Origin: Trichaptum fuscoviolaceum
Taxonomy: Eukaryota; Basidiomycota; Agaricomycetes; Hymenochaetales; Trichaptaceae
Length of the DNA: 64,000 bases
NCBI GenBank assembly: GCA_910574455.1
Contig: CAJSYZ010000008.1
Coordinates: 186,001 to 250,000, forward strand
Reading direction: 5' to 3'
A model generated the notes under the pieces. The model saw only the letters and a list, made by a program, of their open reading frames with translations. It ran no database searches and was not told the DNA's origin. Positions 22,201 to 34,943 of this stretch are shown one piece after another (position 1 is the first letter of the stretch; each line of letters opens with the position of its first letter). A program made the translations under genes and the position numbers.

Positions 22201-24338
22201 ACGCCAAACTCGTCCGGGTTTGGGAGCGACGTGTTGGTAATTGATTGTCTGGCTTTATTCAGAAAGGTACGTCCGTGTTTCCTCTAAGAACCGCTCTTGC
22301 AAGTTGACCAAAGACACTTCCGTCTACAGGATTACCTTTCCTTTTCCGAAGGCATGTTAGAGGCGCTTCAAGCTCTGAAGAACTGTTGGAAACTGAATGA
22401 TGACTTTTGCTACAGCATCTCGTCTTCAATACCATCGGTGAGCCCAGCATCTCAAGCTATATGGCTTCTTCTGACTCCTCGACGACCCATCACGGTGTAG
22501 GCTTGATGTCCGAAGACTTAGCAGGCTGCTGTCACCACGAATACGAAGCGCTTTGCCTTCGTGATATTCCTTTTCGCGACTAGACTGTGCGACAATCGCC
22601 TGCGAAATTTTCATCCGATCTCCACATGAGTCTTGTTTCTGGATGATGCAAAGTCGTGCACCTCTCAGAAGGTCAATCGCGAAGAAGTCCTGGAGCAGAG
22701 GACTTTGTTCGATCGAGCAGCTGGTCGACTGCCGTATTTTTCTGCTTCGGTCTCGTCTCCATCGAGTTAATGATCGGGTGAAGATTTTTTCCTTGCTATT
22801 TGCACGCAGGAGCGAGAGGAAATGGTGGGAAGAGACGATTTTTGTGGCTATAACCCGGAAATGTTGAAGATGTGGCCCTCGAACTATCTGAGAGAAGAGA
22901 AACTTTATCCATACCAATTCAGGAGACCAGCCCCGACCGTATAGATTTGGACGAAGTCTTTTTGTACCCATCTCAACGCAATAAACTTGCTTTACCGACG
23001 ATGTCTGGATCGCCGCCTGTTGTACCCGTGTTCCTTATTGGATTACGAGTCTGAATTGCCAGTTATAAATCGGATGACCTGCTGGGTCAAGGCACCGTTT
23101 CGTGCCTCTTGCGGTTTCCTCCATCCCGCTGCTTGATTTGGTCTCTCTCGGCGTCGTAGTGCACTCCCCGGAGATCGCGACCCGCATTTCCTTTAAGAGC
23201 CCAAGGTGTCTCTTACGACCAAAGTCATGATATCTCAATGCTGCGATCTATAGCTCCGCAGTCAATGCATTCCTTGTGGCATCTTTCTCAAGAGTGTCTA
23301 TCGAGTCTCATACCTCCAGACCTCCGATCTTGGCCGACACTGACAGGTCCATCTGTGCCAATGCTCTGACGCTCGTACTTCTCCCTTAAATATCGCCGAC
23401 CTTCTTTGTTGCGTTGGTTCGCAATAATCTTTGCCGTAATTTATGGTTATTCAACATCGCGTTCTCCGATGCTTCAAGACAACTGCAACGGTCGTCTGTT
23501 CGTAACTTCATCGTGCTTTAGACGTGCAGAATGGCGTTTCCCTCATGTTTCCAGACTGGCTTGAGCTCTCGGCCAATATTCCTCTAGGCATGATCCGAAT
23601 AAATACATATATATTTGATCTGCGCCTCGCAGTAAACTCTCTTTGTGAACATGATGATCTGTCGTGGGTGATATTCCGGGAATAGCGAGCAGAGAGCTGC
23701 GAGCCCCTGCTGCAGTTGCCATCCTCGCCGCGATGCGCAAGAAGCGACCGGAGCCGTCTCAACTCTAAGAACGACATTGATTGAGCTTCGTGAGCACATT
23801 TGTGCCCTTCTCAAGGGAGTCCGAGTCGCTCTCTTTTGCGCTCAAAATCTTGGAACGTGTCTTGATGATTGAGTCATACGGCCGGCTCGTTTCTCTAGAC
23901 ATTTGCGACATTCAAGCGACCTGTCTGATCTTCCCGTGGCTATGCTACAGCAGAATATCGATCGCGATGGTGAGCTGGCTCACCTTCAGAACACCAAGTA
24001 TAGTTAACCTAACTAACACCTTTACAGAATTACTCTCCCAGACCTGTACATATGTTCTTGAGCAAAATAACAACATCCTAACAAAGCGTTACCGAGGGCA
24101 CGAATCACTTGACCATCTTTGATAAAAGATCATATCATTCTAATTTCCGACTTGATATCTCTTCAAGCATTACAACCGTGAGTAAATCTTTATATCTACC
24201 GTGTTTCCTCCTAAATTTACACTTTTACAACTACAAGGTTAAAGCAAACCTGTGGAGGATGGTGGAACGCCATTCGCCTGTATGTATGTAGGTTATGTAA
24301 AAGCAATTACATGTACTGCGTAGCATTGAGATTGCGCA
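19268..24338. other. no gene recognised; decayed duplicated flanks
   Basis: Contains the second copy of the 15.4-16.6 kb block (21.4-22.6 kb) and a receptor 3'-flank segment (23.3-24.3 kb, sharing the ATTTGATCTGCGCCTCGCAG-type stretch with 28.57 kb). A frame ending NYGSNCG with stop at 20,149 looked pheromone-like but lacks a CaaX box in frame. No conserved domain was recognised. Confidence 0.4.
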
Positions 24339-25712
24339 TTAAACCAGAGCATTTTCCCCAAGAATTCTGTGAAAATGATGAATTTAATAAGTCATTTGTA
24401 CTGTGAACGTAGATTAGTGCAGCTCGTACCCGCTTGACGTTTCTGACACAGTAGAAACGTTGGTTCCTCTTCCGTCCCTGAAGACGGCTTTTGCCAACAC
24501 CTCCTCTGTTTCAGCCGACTGTGTGGGTGCGCCGAATGGTCTGCCAAGAAGGCGGAAGAACCGACGATAGCCTTTTCTCGCTTCTGGACCGAGGCCAAAC
24601 AGAGTGAAAAACACCAGTGCGTAGAACGGGTTGATCCACTCGTCCCAATGCAAGTTGAATACGTCCCACGTGTACATCGACCATAGGCTCTTAGGGACGA
24701 GGATAGGAGCCCAGTCTGAGTGAAGGGTCTTCCATCCCTGATAGAATTCTAGTCCGAACGGGAGCTCTACGACGATGTTGCCGACCAAATCTTCTATGCC
24801 GATGGGAAGCGTGATGACGGTGTCAAAGCATCCCAACGCGAGTACCCGGAAGAAGTGGCTTCTGCTCATGCCTTCAGCGTTACTTCCAAGGTACTCGTTC
24901 ATCTCTCTGCGGTGTTGATAGAGCGTATGAATGATTCGAGCTTCAAGGCCGCGACATTGATAAGGCTCAGCAGTATGCACGCAGGAAAAAACATGATTGC
25001 TTACGCGTGTAGAATACAAGTGATACCATGGGAAATATTATAGGCCAGGACCAGAGGAGGATTGCGCTCAAACCAGAAGGCGAAGGTATAGTGCCGCACC
25101 CGAGCTCTTCAGCGATTTCATACCGGGAACCTTGAACAATATAATCTCGAAAACGAAAATTTGGTCAGAAGAAACGGAAGTGACAACTTAAACGCCTACA
25201 AAGACCGGCGACGAGGATAGGGATGCCAATGCACAGAGCTAATTCAAAGGCAAGCTCAACTCTTTTCTGATGATTCATTCGCACTCAGCCTTCAGCATTG
25301 TCATTGTTCAAGGGGCACTTACTTGTCGCTTGCTAACTGACACAGATCGGAGCCTTGTGATCTTATAGATCTTTCGGGTTATTACCATGGAGCAAGCGGG
25401 TACTCCGGTACCGGAAAGAATTTGTAGATGAGATGCTTTTCGTTTGATGTTTCCAATTATTAGTATGTAAGACATATATCAGCAAGAAAGTTAGTGCTCA
25501 CTAATATCGCACCAGATGGGTGCCCTATCATTTGCATCACTTGACCAGACAATTGTATTAACTGCGATCGAAAGGCTCAGTAGGGAAACCCAGAGTGCGT
25601 AGACATAGACGCCTGTATTCCACGATCGTGCAACTAGATGAAATATGGGGACTATGACAAGAGCAACAGCGATGAAGTTTGCGATGGGTACGAGTGGGTA
25701 TGTCGGGTCCAT
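24339..25712 (-). CDS. STE3-type pheromone receptor-like GPCR (R3)
   Basis: Exons 25712-25502, 25435-25323, 25266-25200, 25145-25005, 24940-24430 and 24366-24339 give 356 aa, all junctions in phase. Segments: MDPTYPLVPIANFIAVALV, NDRAPIWCDI, MVITRKIYKITRL, then helix 4 starting KRVELAFELALCIG, YYIVQGSRYEIAEELGC and RVLALGCFDTVITLPIGI. It is the most divergent left-arm member in loop 3 and tail: the short last exon encodes ILGENALV instead of the QAD-type ending. Exon 4 needs the acceptor TTGAAG at 24,941-24,946, because earlier AG sites in that intron lead to a stop. Confidence 0.88.
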
Positions 25713-25817
25713 CTTTGTGAGACGGTAAAGCAGAAGACAAGGTCAGAAGCCTTTCTGAGCCCAAAGTGAAAAGAGGAGGGACGCCCAGGGCATGCTGAGG
25801 TCGATGTACAGTGCAGC

Positions 25818-25824
25818 TTTATAT
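25818..25824 (-). promoter_or_regulatory. TATA-like box upstream of R3
   Basis: The minus strand reads ATATAAA ~106 bp before the R3 start, matching the spacing seen for R1 and R4. Confidence 0.4.
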
Positions 25825-26807
25825 CTACCGCACGGTGTTGGCGCGTTTCCGTCGTACAATGAGTAATACGAACACCACCCGGAAACATGGACGGGTTTCA
25901 GAAAAAGCGCTTCGGTAGACAGAAGAGCCAGTAGATCTTCAATTTGAATCATGAAGTCGATAGAAAGTCCGTAAGCTAAGTTTGACTCGTTTGATCGTCC
26001 TGGCGGTGATTGACAAATAAGAAGCATACCAATTGGTGTGAGTGAACAATGATCCGTAGAACCTTCACCTGAATTTACAAGTCAGAAGCACGATGAATTA
26101 GTAGTTCGTACTTCAGTATACTTCAAGGCAGTGGAAAAGGCACGTACGTACAGCTACTTGTCATCTCACAATGTAAGGTCTAGCTCCAATTTTGGTATAC
26201 CGCACTCTGAAAATAACTCAGATGGAGGCTGAAGTGAGCTAGTTTCAGAGGCAGCTGCCAATTTCAATGTACTCCGTATTCTGATGAGATAAAAAGACCT
26301 GAATATCTGGACGATAAAGAGAGACCGAAGGGAGAGACTGTTAGAAGCGAATGAGAAAGGACTAGCTGGGAACTTACCAGCGGGATCACTATATCTTCTC
26401 ATGGGAAGTGTATTCTTGTGAACGTAGTTCAGGGCAATCAGTCGAGATTTCTTAGAGTCGAAGGGATACGTCGAGAGAAGGAAGATGCCTGGGGAAAGCA
26501 TAAGAGATTCAGGCAGAGAAGCAGGGCCCTTGAAACTCGAAGGAAAGTTCTGAAATTCTAATCTATCGTCGTGCCCTGTATCGTATCCAGACCAGGCCTC
26601 TCCATGACGTAGAAGCTTCAAGCAGAGTAGACGCATTCATGATCATTATCAATTACGCTTGCTCTCCCAGAAGTTGTTCAAGGGTTTCCGGTCAATCACT
26701 AGTGACGGAAACGGGATGTCGGCCAAGGAACGTCAGTCTGCCTGCGACTCTAAATATTCAGTTTGAGATTCGTGAGAAAGCCCGGGTCCTAACTCGCTGC
26801 TTATCCA

Positions 26808-26880
26808 CCATAGCTTCATCCACCCTCTCCAGGGAATCTTCATCCAATAGCTTCAACTGCCCTCTCCAGGGAATCAGACT
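26808..26880. repeat. two-copy tandem repeat, ~37 bp unit
   Basis: ATAGCTTCA(T/A)C...CCCTCTCCAGGGAATC occurs twice back to back. Each unit contains the palindromic core CTCCAGGGA. Confidence 0.65.
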
Positions 26881-27559
26881 GCAAGCACCAAGTCAGTGCC
26901 AACTTCGTGAACACGGAATGCACGGAACCGTACGGCGATCGATCAGAGCCTCCCACTTTTGATACTCCTCGCAATCGAAGGCTTTGCCGCAGTCCAGTCA
27001 CGAGATCAGGTTGAGTTGGATGGTGAATGATAGGCAAGGTTCGACACAGGAGTCGATATCAGGAAGGCAAAACACTCGTAATCATGGTGATACCGAGTTA
27101 TTGAGACTACATGGGTCGTCCAGGAGTTAGAAGAAGCAAGATGGCACAACTTTCAAGCTCACCGATGCAATCGAAGATGAGATGGTGTGCCCTAAGTCCT
27201 CATCATCATTCCCAACAATCCTTCACGGATCTATGCTTGCTCTAGAAAGGCACAATGATCCTGTAGACGGAGGCATCCTCGATGAACTATCAAGGATGGT
27301 TCCTGGTTGATACGTGTACGCACCTTTCTAGATGAAAGTAGCCACTGCTCAAGTGACCAAGCCATTGAACCCTTGCGCTACCCATTGTTTACTAGTATTG
27401 AATTATCTCCCTCCGCCCTTCCGCCCTTACCCTCCAACTAGAAAGTTCAGGCCACTAAATTTCATCTCAGTGATCAGTTATGCGTGATATAGCCATCGTG
27501 ATCATGGTTTGGATGGAAAGTAGTTGAGAGACTCAGGCGAGTTTGCTGACGGTGCTGAC

Positions 27560-27785
27560 TAAAGTCCAAGGTCGCGTCGGGCCGAGTCAGGGCATCTTTT
27601 CTTTTGGGTGACCCCGCCGACAAGCCTGAGGTCAGCATTTTGAGGCAAGTGCCCGACCCTGACCCTGACCCTCTCTGACCCTACCCTACCCCATCTTGAC
27701 CTTCCGTGACCCGGCCCGTATTGACCCGACCCAACAGGCCGGGTCAGGGCCGACTCCGGGCCAGTGAGGGTCGGACCGAGGACTA
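27560..27785. repeat. GACCC/GGGTC-rich low-complexity tract with inverted repeats
   Basis: Multiple CCCTGACCC-type words, plus a 10 bp inverted repeat (TGACCCGGCC ... GGCCGGGTCA, ~27 bp spacer). It is strikingly GC-rich compared with its surroundings. No coding or terminal-repeat context was identified. Confidence 0.55.
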
Positions 27786-28632
27786 TACTAGGCTGTCTTC
27801 TTTACGTCCGTGTTTCGTCCACTTAGTATCATGAGAAGTTGAGCAAAGGCACTTCTGCCTATAGCGGCCATGCCTTTAGGAGACATAAAACTCCGGCAGA
27901 GTGTCTGGACTGTGAAGAAGGACTTAGAAAGTCCCCGAACTGTTCAGGCATGGTAGACATGTGGGTAACTTGCTCGCGGAGCTCGTCTCGCAGCACAACC
28001 CGTACGTCCTTCACCCGTCGGAAGTGTGTTAGAAGTTAGTAACGGGGAAAACAAGAGGGCCATGCGGTTCTGGCGTAGCTGAGCTGCTTTTAGCTTGTGG
28101 AGAGAAGGGAACCATTGTGTGCGTGTCTTTCCTATATTTTAAGTCGCCATCTTTACGTTACCTTTTTAGGACGCAGTTGCTGCTTAGCTGAATAAGACGA
28201 TTCTTACTTCCTTGTAACCTTCAACTACCGCTACTCATCCTTATTCGAATTCCGAGCGTTGAGGCCGTACACACGAATTCCTCTGGCATCCTTCTCTCAT
28301 CTCTTATACCTCGACTCACCGCGGGCCGGATCCTGGCCATCAGTGTCTCCTGCGATTGATAAGTCTCCCGATTGTCCATCTTAAATTCCAACACGACCTT
28401 TTAAGACATCTCTGCGAGCTTCCTCTGATTTTCATCCTTCACTGGCCTGACTGATCTGGTCTCTACTGACGACATGGGGCACCCGCCGATGTCACCTCAA
28501 GCATTAATATTGAAATGTTTAAACTCCAGGCCGTGATTGATCCGAGTAATCATATATAATATATTCCTGATCTCCGCCTCGCAATGGCGTCCCGCACGCG
28601 TATGAGCTATTTAACTCGTCATGAACGATATA

Positions 28633-29977
28633 TCAAACTGAAACATCAGGTCGAGGATTGCTATGTGATATGATTAATAAGTATTAACGTGTAGAGAGTA
28701 TGCTTAAACCATACCTGCTTGAAATATTTAATGTGACGATTGAGTCGGTTCCTCCTTCGCATTTGAAAACAAAATCCGGTAAATCTTCCTCCGTTATGTC
28801 CCTCTGGCTGGCACCAAAAGGTCTCCTAAGAATGCGGAAGAGTCTACGATACCCTTTCCGGGCTTCTGGAGTGAGGCCGAAAAGAGCAAAGAACACCAAT
28901 GCAAAGAAAGGATGGATCCACTCATCCCAGTACACTGAGAAGACAGCCATCTTCTCCGTTGACCATATACTCTTTGAAAAAAAAGCCGGTTCCCAGTCCG
29001 AGTGAATGAGCGCCCACCCTTGATAAAAATTGAACAGAGGGCCTTCTTGCATAATACTGGTAGCTAGACTTGTGATAGCGATCGGAAGTGTGATGAAAGA
29101 ATCAAAGCAACCAAGTGCAAACATGCGAAAGAAATAACTCTCGTTAAGCTCCGCACCCAAGCTATTAAGGTGTTGCTTCATTTCTTTACGGTTTCGGTAG
29201 AGTGTATAGGTGATTTGAGCTGTTCAATAGGATGTAAATTCGTGCAGTCATTCTACGGGATGACTGTATATTACTTACGCGCATAAAATACAAGAGAAAT
29301 TAAGGGGAAGATCACTGTCCATGAGTTGATGAGGATTATGCTCAATCCCGAAAGAGCTTCTGTATTGACACATCCTAGCTCTTCAAGGATTTGATAGCGG
29401 GCATCTTGAACAATATAGTCTTTTCTCCATAATTAGAAAAGGTGTTGTTATGTATGTTTGAAACATCACTTACAGAGACTTGCGGCTCCAATAGGTATGC
29501 CGAAACAGACAGCTAATTCCAATAGTAGCTCGATTCGTCTCTGTTGATAGGAATACATGTAGATTAGGTCAAGACGAAAAAAGCTACGAAGACCACTTTC
29601 CTGTCGCTTGCTGACCATGGAAACCCGGAGTCTTGTGATCTTATAAAGCCTTCGTGTGATAATAAACGTGCATGTTGGGCCCCCAGTATTAGTGAGAATT
29701 TGAATGTGTGTTGCTTTGGACAATTGTTAGCTGTTTGTTTTACCGCAGGACCTGTGGGAAACTTACAGATATCGCACCACACCGGTGCCCTATCATTTGC
29801 ATCACTCGACCAGATAATGGTGTTGATAGCCGTAGTGAAGCTGATAAGGAGCAGCCATAGAGCAAAGACGAAGATGCCCGCGTTCCACGATCTATTAACC
29901 ATATGGAATAGTGGAATGACAATAAGAACGCAAGCAATGAAGTTCGCTATGGGAACGAGTGGGTATGTCGGATCCAT
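28633..29977 (-). CDS. STE3-type pheromone receptor-like GPCR (R4)
   Basis: Exons 29977-29767, 29713-29474, 29419-29279, 29219-28715 and 28660-28633 give 374 aa. It is closest to R1 (both share FFRMFALGCFDSFITLPI). Exon 2 is 240 nt rather than 113+67 because the usual intron 2 starts GAAAGT instead of GT. That 60 nt stretch is a multiple of three without stops, so it can be read as a 20-residue insert (ESGLRSFFRLDL...) in the cytoplasmic loop between helices 3 and 4. Alternatively a rare GA-AG intron is removed. Other landmarks: MDPTYPLVPIANFIACVL, NDRAPVWCDI, FIITRRLYKITRL, DEWIHPFFALVFFALFGL. The last exon encodes NPRPDVSV, a departure from the QAD ending. Confidence 0.87.
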
Positions 29978-30084
29978 TGCTAGGACCTGGTTGGTGCAGG
30001 TGTTGAGTGTGAACGCAAGCCTGGTTCCGAAGCTTTGTAGCGTAGAAGGGTGTAGTGTACGTTGAAATCGTTATGGCACGCACG

Positions 30085-30092
30085 CTATATAA
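30085..30092 (-). promoter_or_regulatory. TATA box upstream of R4
   Basis: TTATATAG on the minus strand, 109 bp before the R4 ATG, in line with R1 (95 bp) and R3 (106 bp). Confidence 0.45.
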
Positions 30093-33000
30093 GCACCCGA
30101 ATCGTCAAAATCGATGAACCCGTATTAAGTGAAACATCAGTGCATAGCTGGAAGGTATTTACGAAGCAGCATATTATTATTTTTCGTTCCAAAGAGGCAT
30201 GCTAGGACGTTTGTTTCCAATAACAAAAGAGCTGGCTGAAATCTTCTTCGGATTCTAGGCTATCGCACCAACCACGGGTTGTGAGCTCGTGAAACAAGAC
30301 TTCAGGTATTTGAAACTCTTATCTATCATTCAATCACTGAAGGTCTGAGTACCTGAAAGCATTGTAATGGACCTCACCGCAAATGCAATACAATCGATTC
30401 TTATCCTTAGCTTAATATTCAAATCACCGCACATCCTACAAGTCAATCGCAAGTTGAAAGACCTTGATGCCAAGAGATCTGTTGATGCAGATGAGAAGCT
30501 TATGAAGGTAATTTATATTAGAACATATCATATGCAACAGGTGTTCTGAGAAATACAAAGGATACCTGGAAATCTCAGGACAACCTCTCGCTTTCTTCGT
30601 CGAGGAGCCGTAGTTGAAGTTGTATTGCTGGTGACTGTTATTCCTATCTTTCGCGTTCAACGGTCAGGGACCACGAGGCATTCATTCGGAGGTCCCTCAG
30701 AAGGACGAAGAACACGGCACTACATATCGAACGCATGGGCGAATGGCGAAAAGTGGCGCACGGATCACGTCGGATGTGGCTTAACGGCCGAGTTTCGATT
30801 GCTGTTGCGCATCAGAGATTGACAGTGGACTGATTGGCGCCGTGTCCTGCGGATCAAAGAAAGTTAACGACGTAGAGAATGATGAGTGAAGAAGGCCGTG
30901 TACCTGTCGGAGTATCGTCTCACACCGCCACATCTTTGCTTCCGTGAAATGTGTCCTTCCGCGGAGCTCATTAAATGTGTAACTGTGGTCAGGAAGCGGA
31001 ATCTTCAAGTGCGATACCTCGTTGCTTCAATGGAGATATTCATTGACTAGTTGGCGGAATAGGGATTCTGGATAGAAAGAAGAGGAGAATTGAGTATTAA
31101 AGCATGATCACTTAGGCTGCAGTGTGCACTGGTCGGTTCCTGGGAAGCTGTGTGAAAGCCTGTGCTGTCTTCACATGTAGCATGATCGTGTACATACGCA
31201 ATCATTGAAGATAGCAGCTGAAGCTTTGGCCGAGTATTCTCCGCGCTCGCGAGAGGCCGGACTTTGGGCATTGCGCAGTTTATTGAGATAGTTGCTGAGC
31301 GTCGGGAATGAAAGTGGCGAGTGACTCGGATGTTTCCGGCGAGCTTTCAACTTCCGTTTCCTAGGAGGGCCTTTCGGAGTAGGGCAGACGACAATTGCGG
31401 AGGAAGGACCGGATGTCGTTCTCAAAAGTGGAAGAGGAACCAAAGCAACTGCATGTGGACACTGACTTATTATATCACGTAGCTGTCCTCGAGCAGATGT
31501 TTGGGTGTAAATTACCATCCGCAAAGACCGTATTACGATGCGGAGATCAAATATACTAAACGTATTTATTTAGTTCATGACCATGACCTAGAGTTTAGAC
31601 ATTTTTTATTAGATAACATTGTTAACATGCTGAAACTATTTACCGAAAACTCAAGTAAGTTATGAACAAAAGGAGAAAGGCATCCTGCGAAGCTGGAGCA
31701 CTACGCATTTGCACACCGGAGAACAGCGCAGAGGCATTGAGGCATCAAAGGGATCGATGTCGAACATTATTTGTTTCGAGTCCGAAAGAGGTCAGCAATA
31801 ATAGCAGAAATTGAAGTGCCAATTGCAGCATTGATAGACCTTGACTTCGACAGTAAGAGGTGCCTTGGATCGCTGAAGAAAAGGTGACGACGGTAGAGTC
31901 CAGTTCAGGTAGCGCCGTGAAGGAAGTAAATCGCAGGAGGCACGCATCACTGCATCGACCCAGCAGGTCATGACGCGATTAAAGATAGACATTTGGGATT
32001 CATTCCTTGAAGATGCCACTGATCGAGCAGATGGTAGGTACCCATGACGATTCGAAGACCGTAAATAAGATGATGTAGTCAAGATTAGATGGGTGCCAGA
32101 AGAATTCGTCTGTGCGGCCGCAGCGCTCGGAGTTTGATCAAATGAAAGTAGTGGGTAAAAGGAACGAAGAGTCATCGTAGTAGACAAAGCACTAAATGAG
32201 ACCTGCACAAAAAGCAAACATTAGACCATACCTTTCCAAGTTAATGTAGAAAAGACACGCACACGTTGGTTCCCGACAATAACAGGTCAGGTCAGGTCAA
32301 TCACAGCCACGTCTCTAGAGCCTAGCATGTCATCGGCGGGATGACGAACGGGTTGTGCTGGGTGACGAAGTCCACTAACGATGTTTGCCACTGACATAAT
32401 TCGATGGACACAACTTTAAAAAGTCCAGAACCTATATCTTTCCCACTACGGCCCCATCCGCCTCGCGCAAGGAACGAAGCCACAACATCCAACCCGAGCG
32501 CGAACTTGATTGGCACGACGCCGAAGCTGATAAAAGTGACGACATAAACGACGGTCGGTCAATCGCTTGGTCGAGCAGAGCCCTCCACGTCGACGGCTTG
32601 AGTGGTGCGCGACTTTGCCGCCATCCAGGTGTAGGACTCGAGTGCAGATCGAGTGCAGACTTTATTGGGGAATGAGGGGTAAGTTTAGGAATGTATATCA
32701 GAAACGCAAAGAGCTTCGTATTCGTGGCAACAGAGACCTGCTGAGTCTTTGGGCATCGAACCTATACGGGCCATCGAGGTATCAGAAGAAGTCAAACGGC
32801 TTAGATTATTGAGCTCACCGATTACATCGAAGACGAGACGGTGTGCCCTAAGTCCTCATTCTCATTCCCGAACTCCTTCAGAGATTGCATCTCTCCACTC
32901 AAACCAGCCTTTGGAAGGCAACAGAACCCTGCAGTGTAAAGCGGCTTCGGTCAGCGTCGGTAGTAGTTCCCAAATGAAACACAAATGTACCTGTCGAGAA

Positions 33001-34730
33001 GCAGCCCAGCTACCCAAATAAGTTGAGCCCCACTCTCCGCGGCCGACTGCGCAGGTCATGTGTGCAAAAGAACTTCGTAAAGACACGAACGAAGACATGT
33101 TGAAAGATGCCTGTGCATCGTCTCCACAGACGCAAGTGCATCTGGGTCAAGGGCCTTCAGATGCCCGCACTTCTGGGGTTTAGGTGTGCTATAATTGGGA
33201 CGCGACATAAGTCGTTGATGTGATCAGGATATGAAGCTCTTGTATGGTTGGACCGGAGGACAGTTCTGTCGAATGATACGTGAGATGGACATCAGGATGT
33301 AAGAAAGGAAGACTAGGCGCTACATACATACGTTATCTGTGGGCAAGCCACTAAGTCATCGAACAGTATTCAAAACGGCCCGTGCAAGGACCCGAATATA
33401 CCCTGTCAACATCTCTTTGATATAGTTTAGTCGTTTCATAAGCAGCCAGGCAGCCAGAATGTCGAGCTTACCAGAGATATCGAGAACTCCTAATTGTCAG
33501 TTCGTCAGAGGATTGGGCGTGCGATTGGGAAAGCAAGTTCAGCGCTGTAGAGAAAGCATGACGGTCAACTTCTGAGCAAGGCTCTATATGGAACGCCAAA
33601 TACCAATTACGGGGAGAAGCTAGCCAACCATGTAACCATCGCATCACTTCCAGGCATCCACTCAAAAAGGTGAAAAGCGCACCTAAGGAAGGACTTTGGT
33701 GAAGACTCGAGAGGAGAAGTCGCAGAGGATGCCCTTCACCTCCGTGGAGACAATCGCACATGAAAGAAACCCTGATTTGCTTGTGAGCCTGGAAGTTTTG
33801 ATTACTGTCATTCTGAGACAAAAACGTCAGATCTCCATAGTTCCGATTTGAGAAAAGGATGGAATAACATACTGATCATGACTAGTAGAGAAATATGTGT
33901 TCCCTTTGTGCACCTACCTAGCGCAGCTGCCGACGCCGACGCCCAATACCCGAACACAACAGCTCGAGAACGCAGACACCCTTTCCGGTGAGCGCGTATC
34001 TTTGACATGCTGACGTTAAGATTCTTAACGAGACATGGGTGGCCAATGAGACGCAGTTGACGGGCCAGGGCTTTAGAGAAGGCATTCACGATTGTCGGGC
34101 AAAAGGTTTCCACAAGCGTGACAAGCAAATAGCCATAGCAGCAACAGAAGTCTTTATGAGAAACACGACAGTCAGGCGATGTAGTGTAAAAGAGAGAAGG
34201 TACATACAAAAGACACAGCTACACGTATCTTCAGCAGACCCTCCACGCCCAGCTTGCGTTCGAAGCGCTCCTTCTTTGTCTCCATCTTCAAGCACATCAT
34301 GGACGAGTTGAGAGGTACGGGTGGTAATAGAAGATGAACTGCACGTTCATTGTATGGCTAACGCGATGCAGCATTCGAGGAGGTTCTTACAGCCAACGTG
34401 GCACCGTGGACAAAGCTGGCAAAAACAGTGAAGGTAACTAGAAGAGATTGCCGTGTCAGCCACAATCAAATTTTCGGGTACTTAATAAGAATGAACGTAC
34501 AGAGCCTACGATCGCATGACTACATGGTAGCCAATGTTATGTTCGAGCAGATTTGAGAAGCGGAGATGCATGAGAAAGAGAAAACTTGAAGTCCACCTTG
34601 CGCAGAAGAAAACTCTCCAACTGAGTGAACTGACTCCGCCCGGCGGCGCCCGGGCCGGCGGATTACGTTTCAAGTTTCTGATTTCTGCGATCGTTTCGAG
34701 GTCGACTCATCTCTCCCTCTTCCACTCATC

Positions 34731-34943
34731 ATGAGCTGTCCTCTAAGGCTTTTCGCATCCGCGATTTCTTTTTTTCTTGTACTTATGGGCTCTAATCTCT
34801 CCGCCGTTGGAAACTCTTCAGTCACTGACTTCTTCAACTTGACACGATTAAAGCATGAAGAAATCATCGCTGTGCTGTTTACTTCTCGGGCAAGCCTTCT
34901 TCAAGTCGATTTTGACTATGAACTGCGGAGAAATAAACCCTAG
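34731..34943 (+). CDS. small putative secreted protein, 70 aa
   Basis: An ATG-initiated frame follows a pyrimidine-rich, CATC-containing leader typical of fungal 5' ends. The first ~27 residues look like a signal peptide (MSCPLRLFASAISFFLVLMG, small residues near SAVG). The remainder (FFNLTRLKHEEIIAVLF ... DFDYELRRNKP) is not recognised. It could equally be the first exon of a longer gene, since the stop at 34,941 follows basic residues without an obvious splice donor. Low confidence. Confidence 0.35.
   Translation: MSCPLRLFASAISFFLVLMGSNLSAVGNSSVTDFFNLTRLKHEEIIAVLFTSRASLLQVDFDYELRRNKP

Larger units (their letters stand above)
25830..28632. other. no gene recognised
   Basis: Contains a tandem repeat and a GACCC-rich tract (listed separately) and receptor-flank debris at 28.05-28.63 kb. 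A plus-strand frame ending KCVRS at 28,039 has a CaaX-like tail. Its nearest in-frame ATG at 27,949 gives a basic, Ser/Thr-rich 30-mer unlike pheromone precursors, so it is not called as a gene. Confidence 0.4.

Noticed and set aside
27949..28039. Plus-strand frame ending KCVRS
   Set aside because: CaaX-like, but the peptide is basic and Ser/Arg-rich, lacks a precursor-like N-terminus, and lies in decayed duplicated flank.
31699..31745. Minus-strand peptide ending CANA
   Set aside because: Only 14 codons from the nearest ATG and no conserved context.
33351..33821. Two-exon minus-strand model ending CSMT
   Set aside because: Splice phases fit, but there is no good ATG, no recognised domain and no second support; likely chance.
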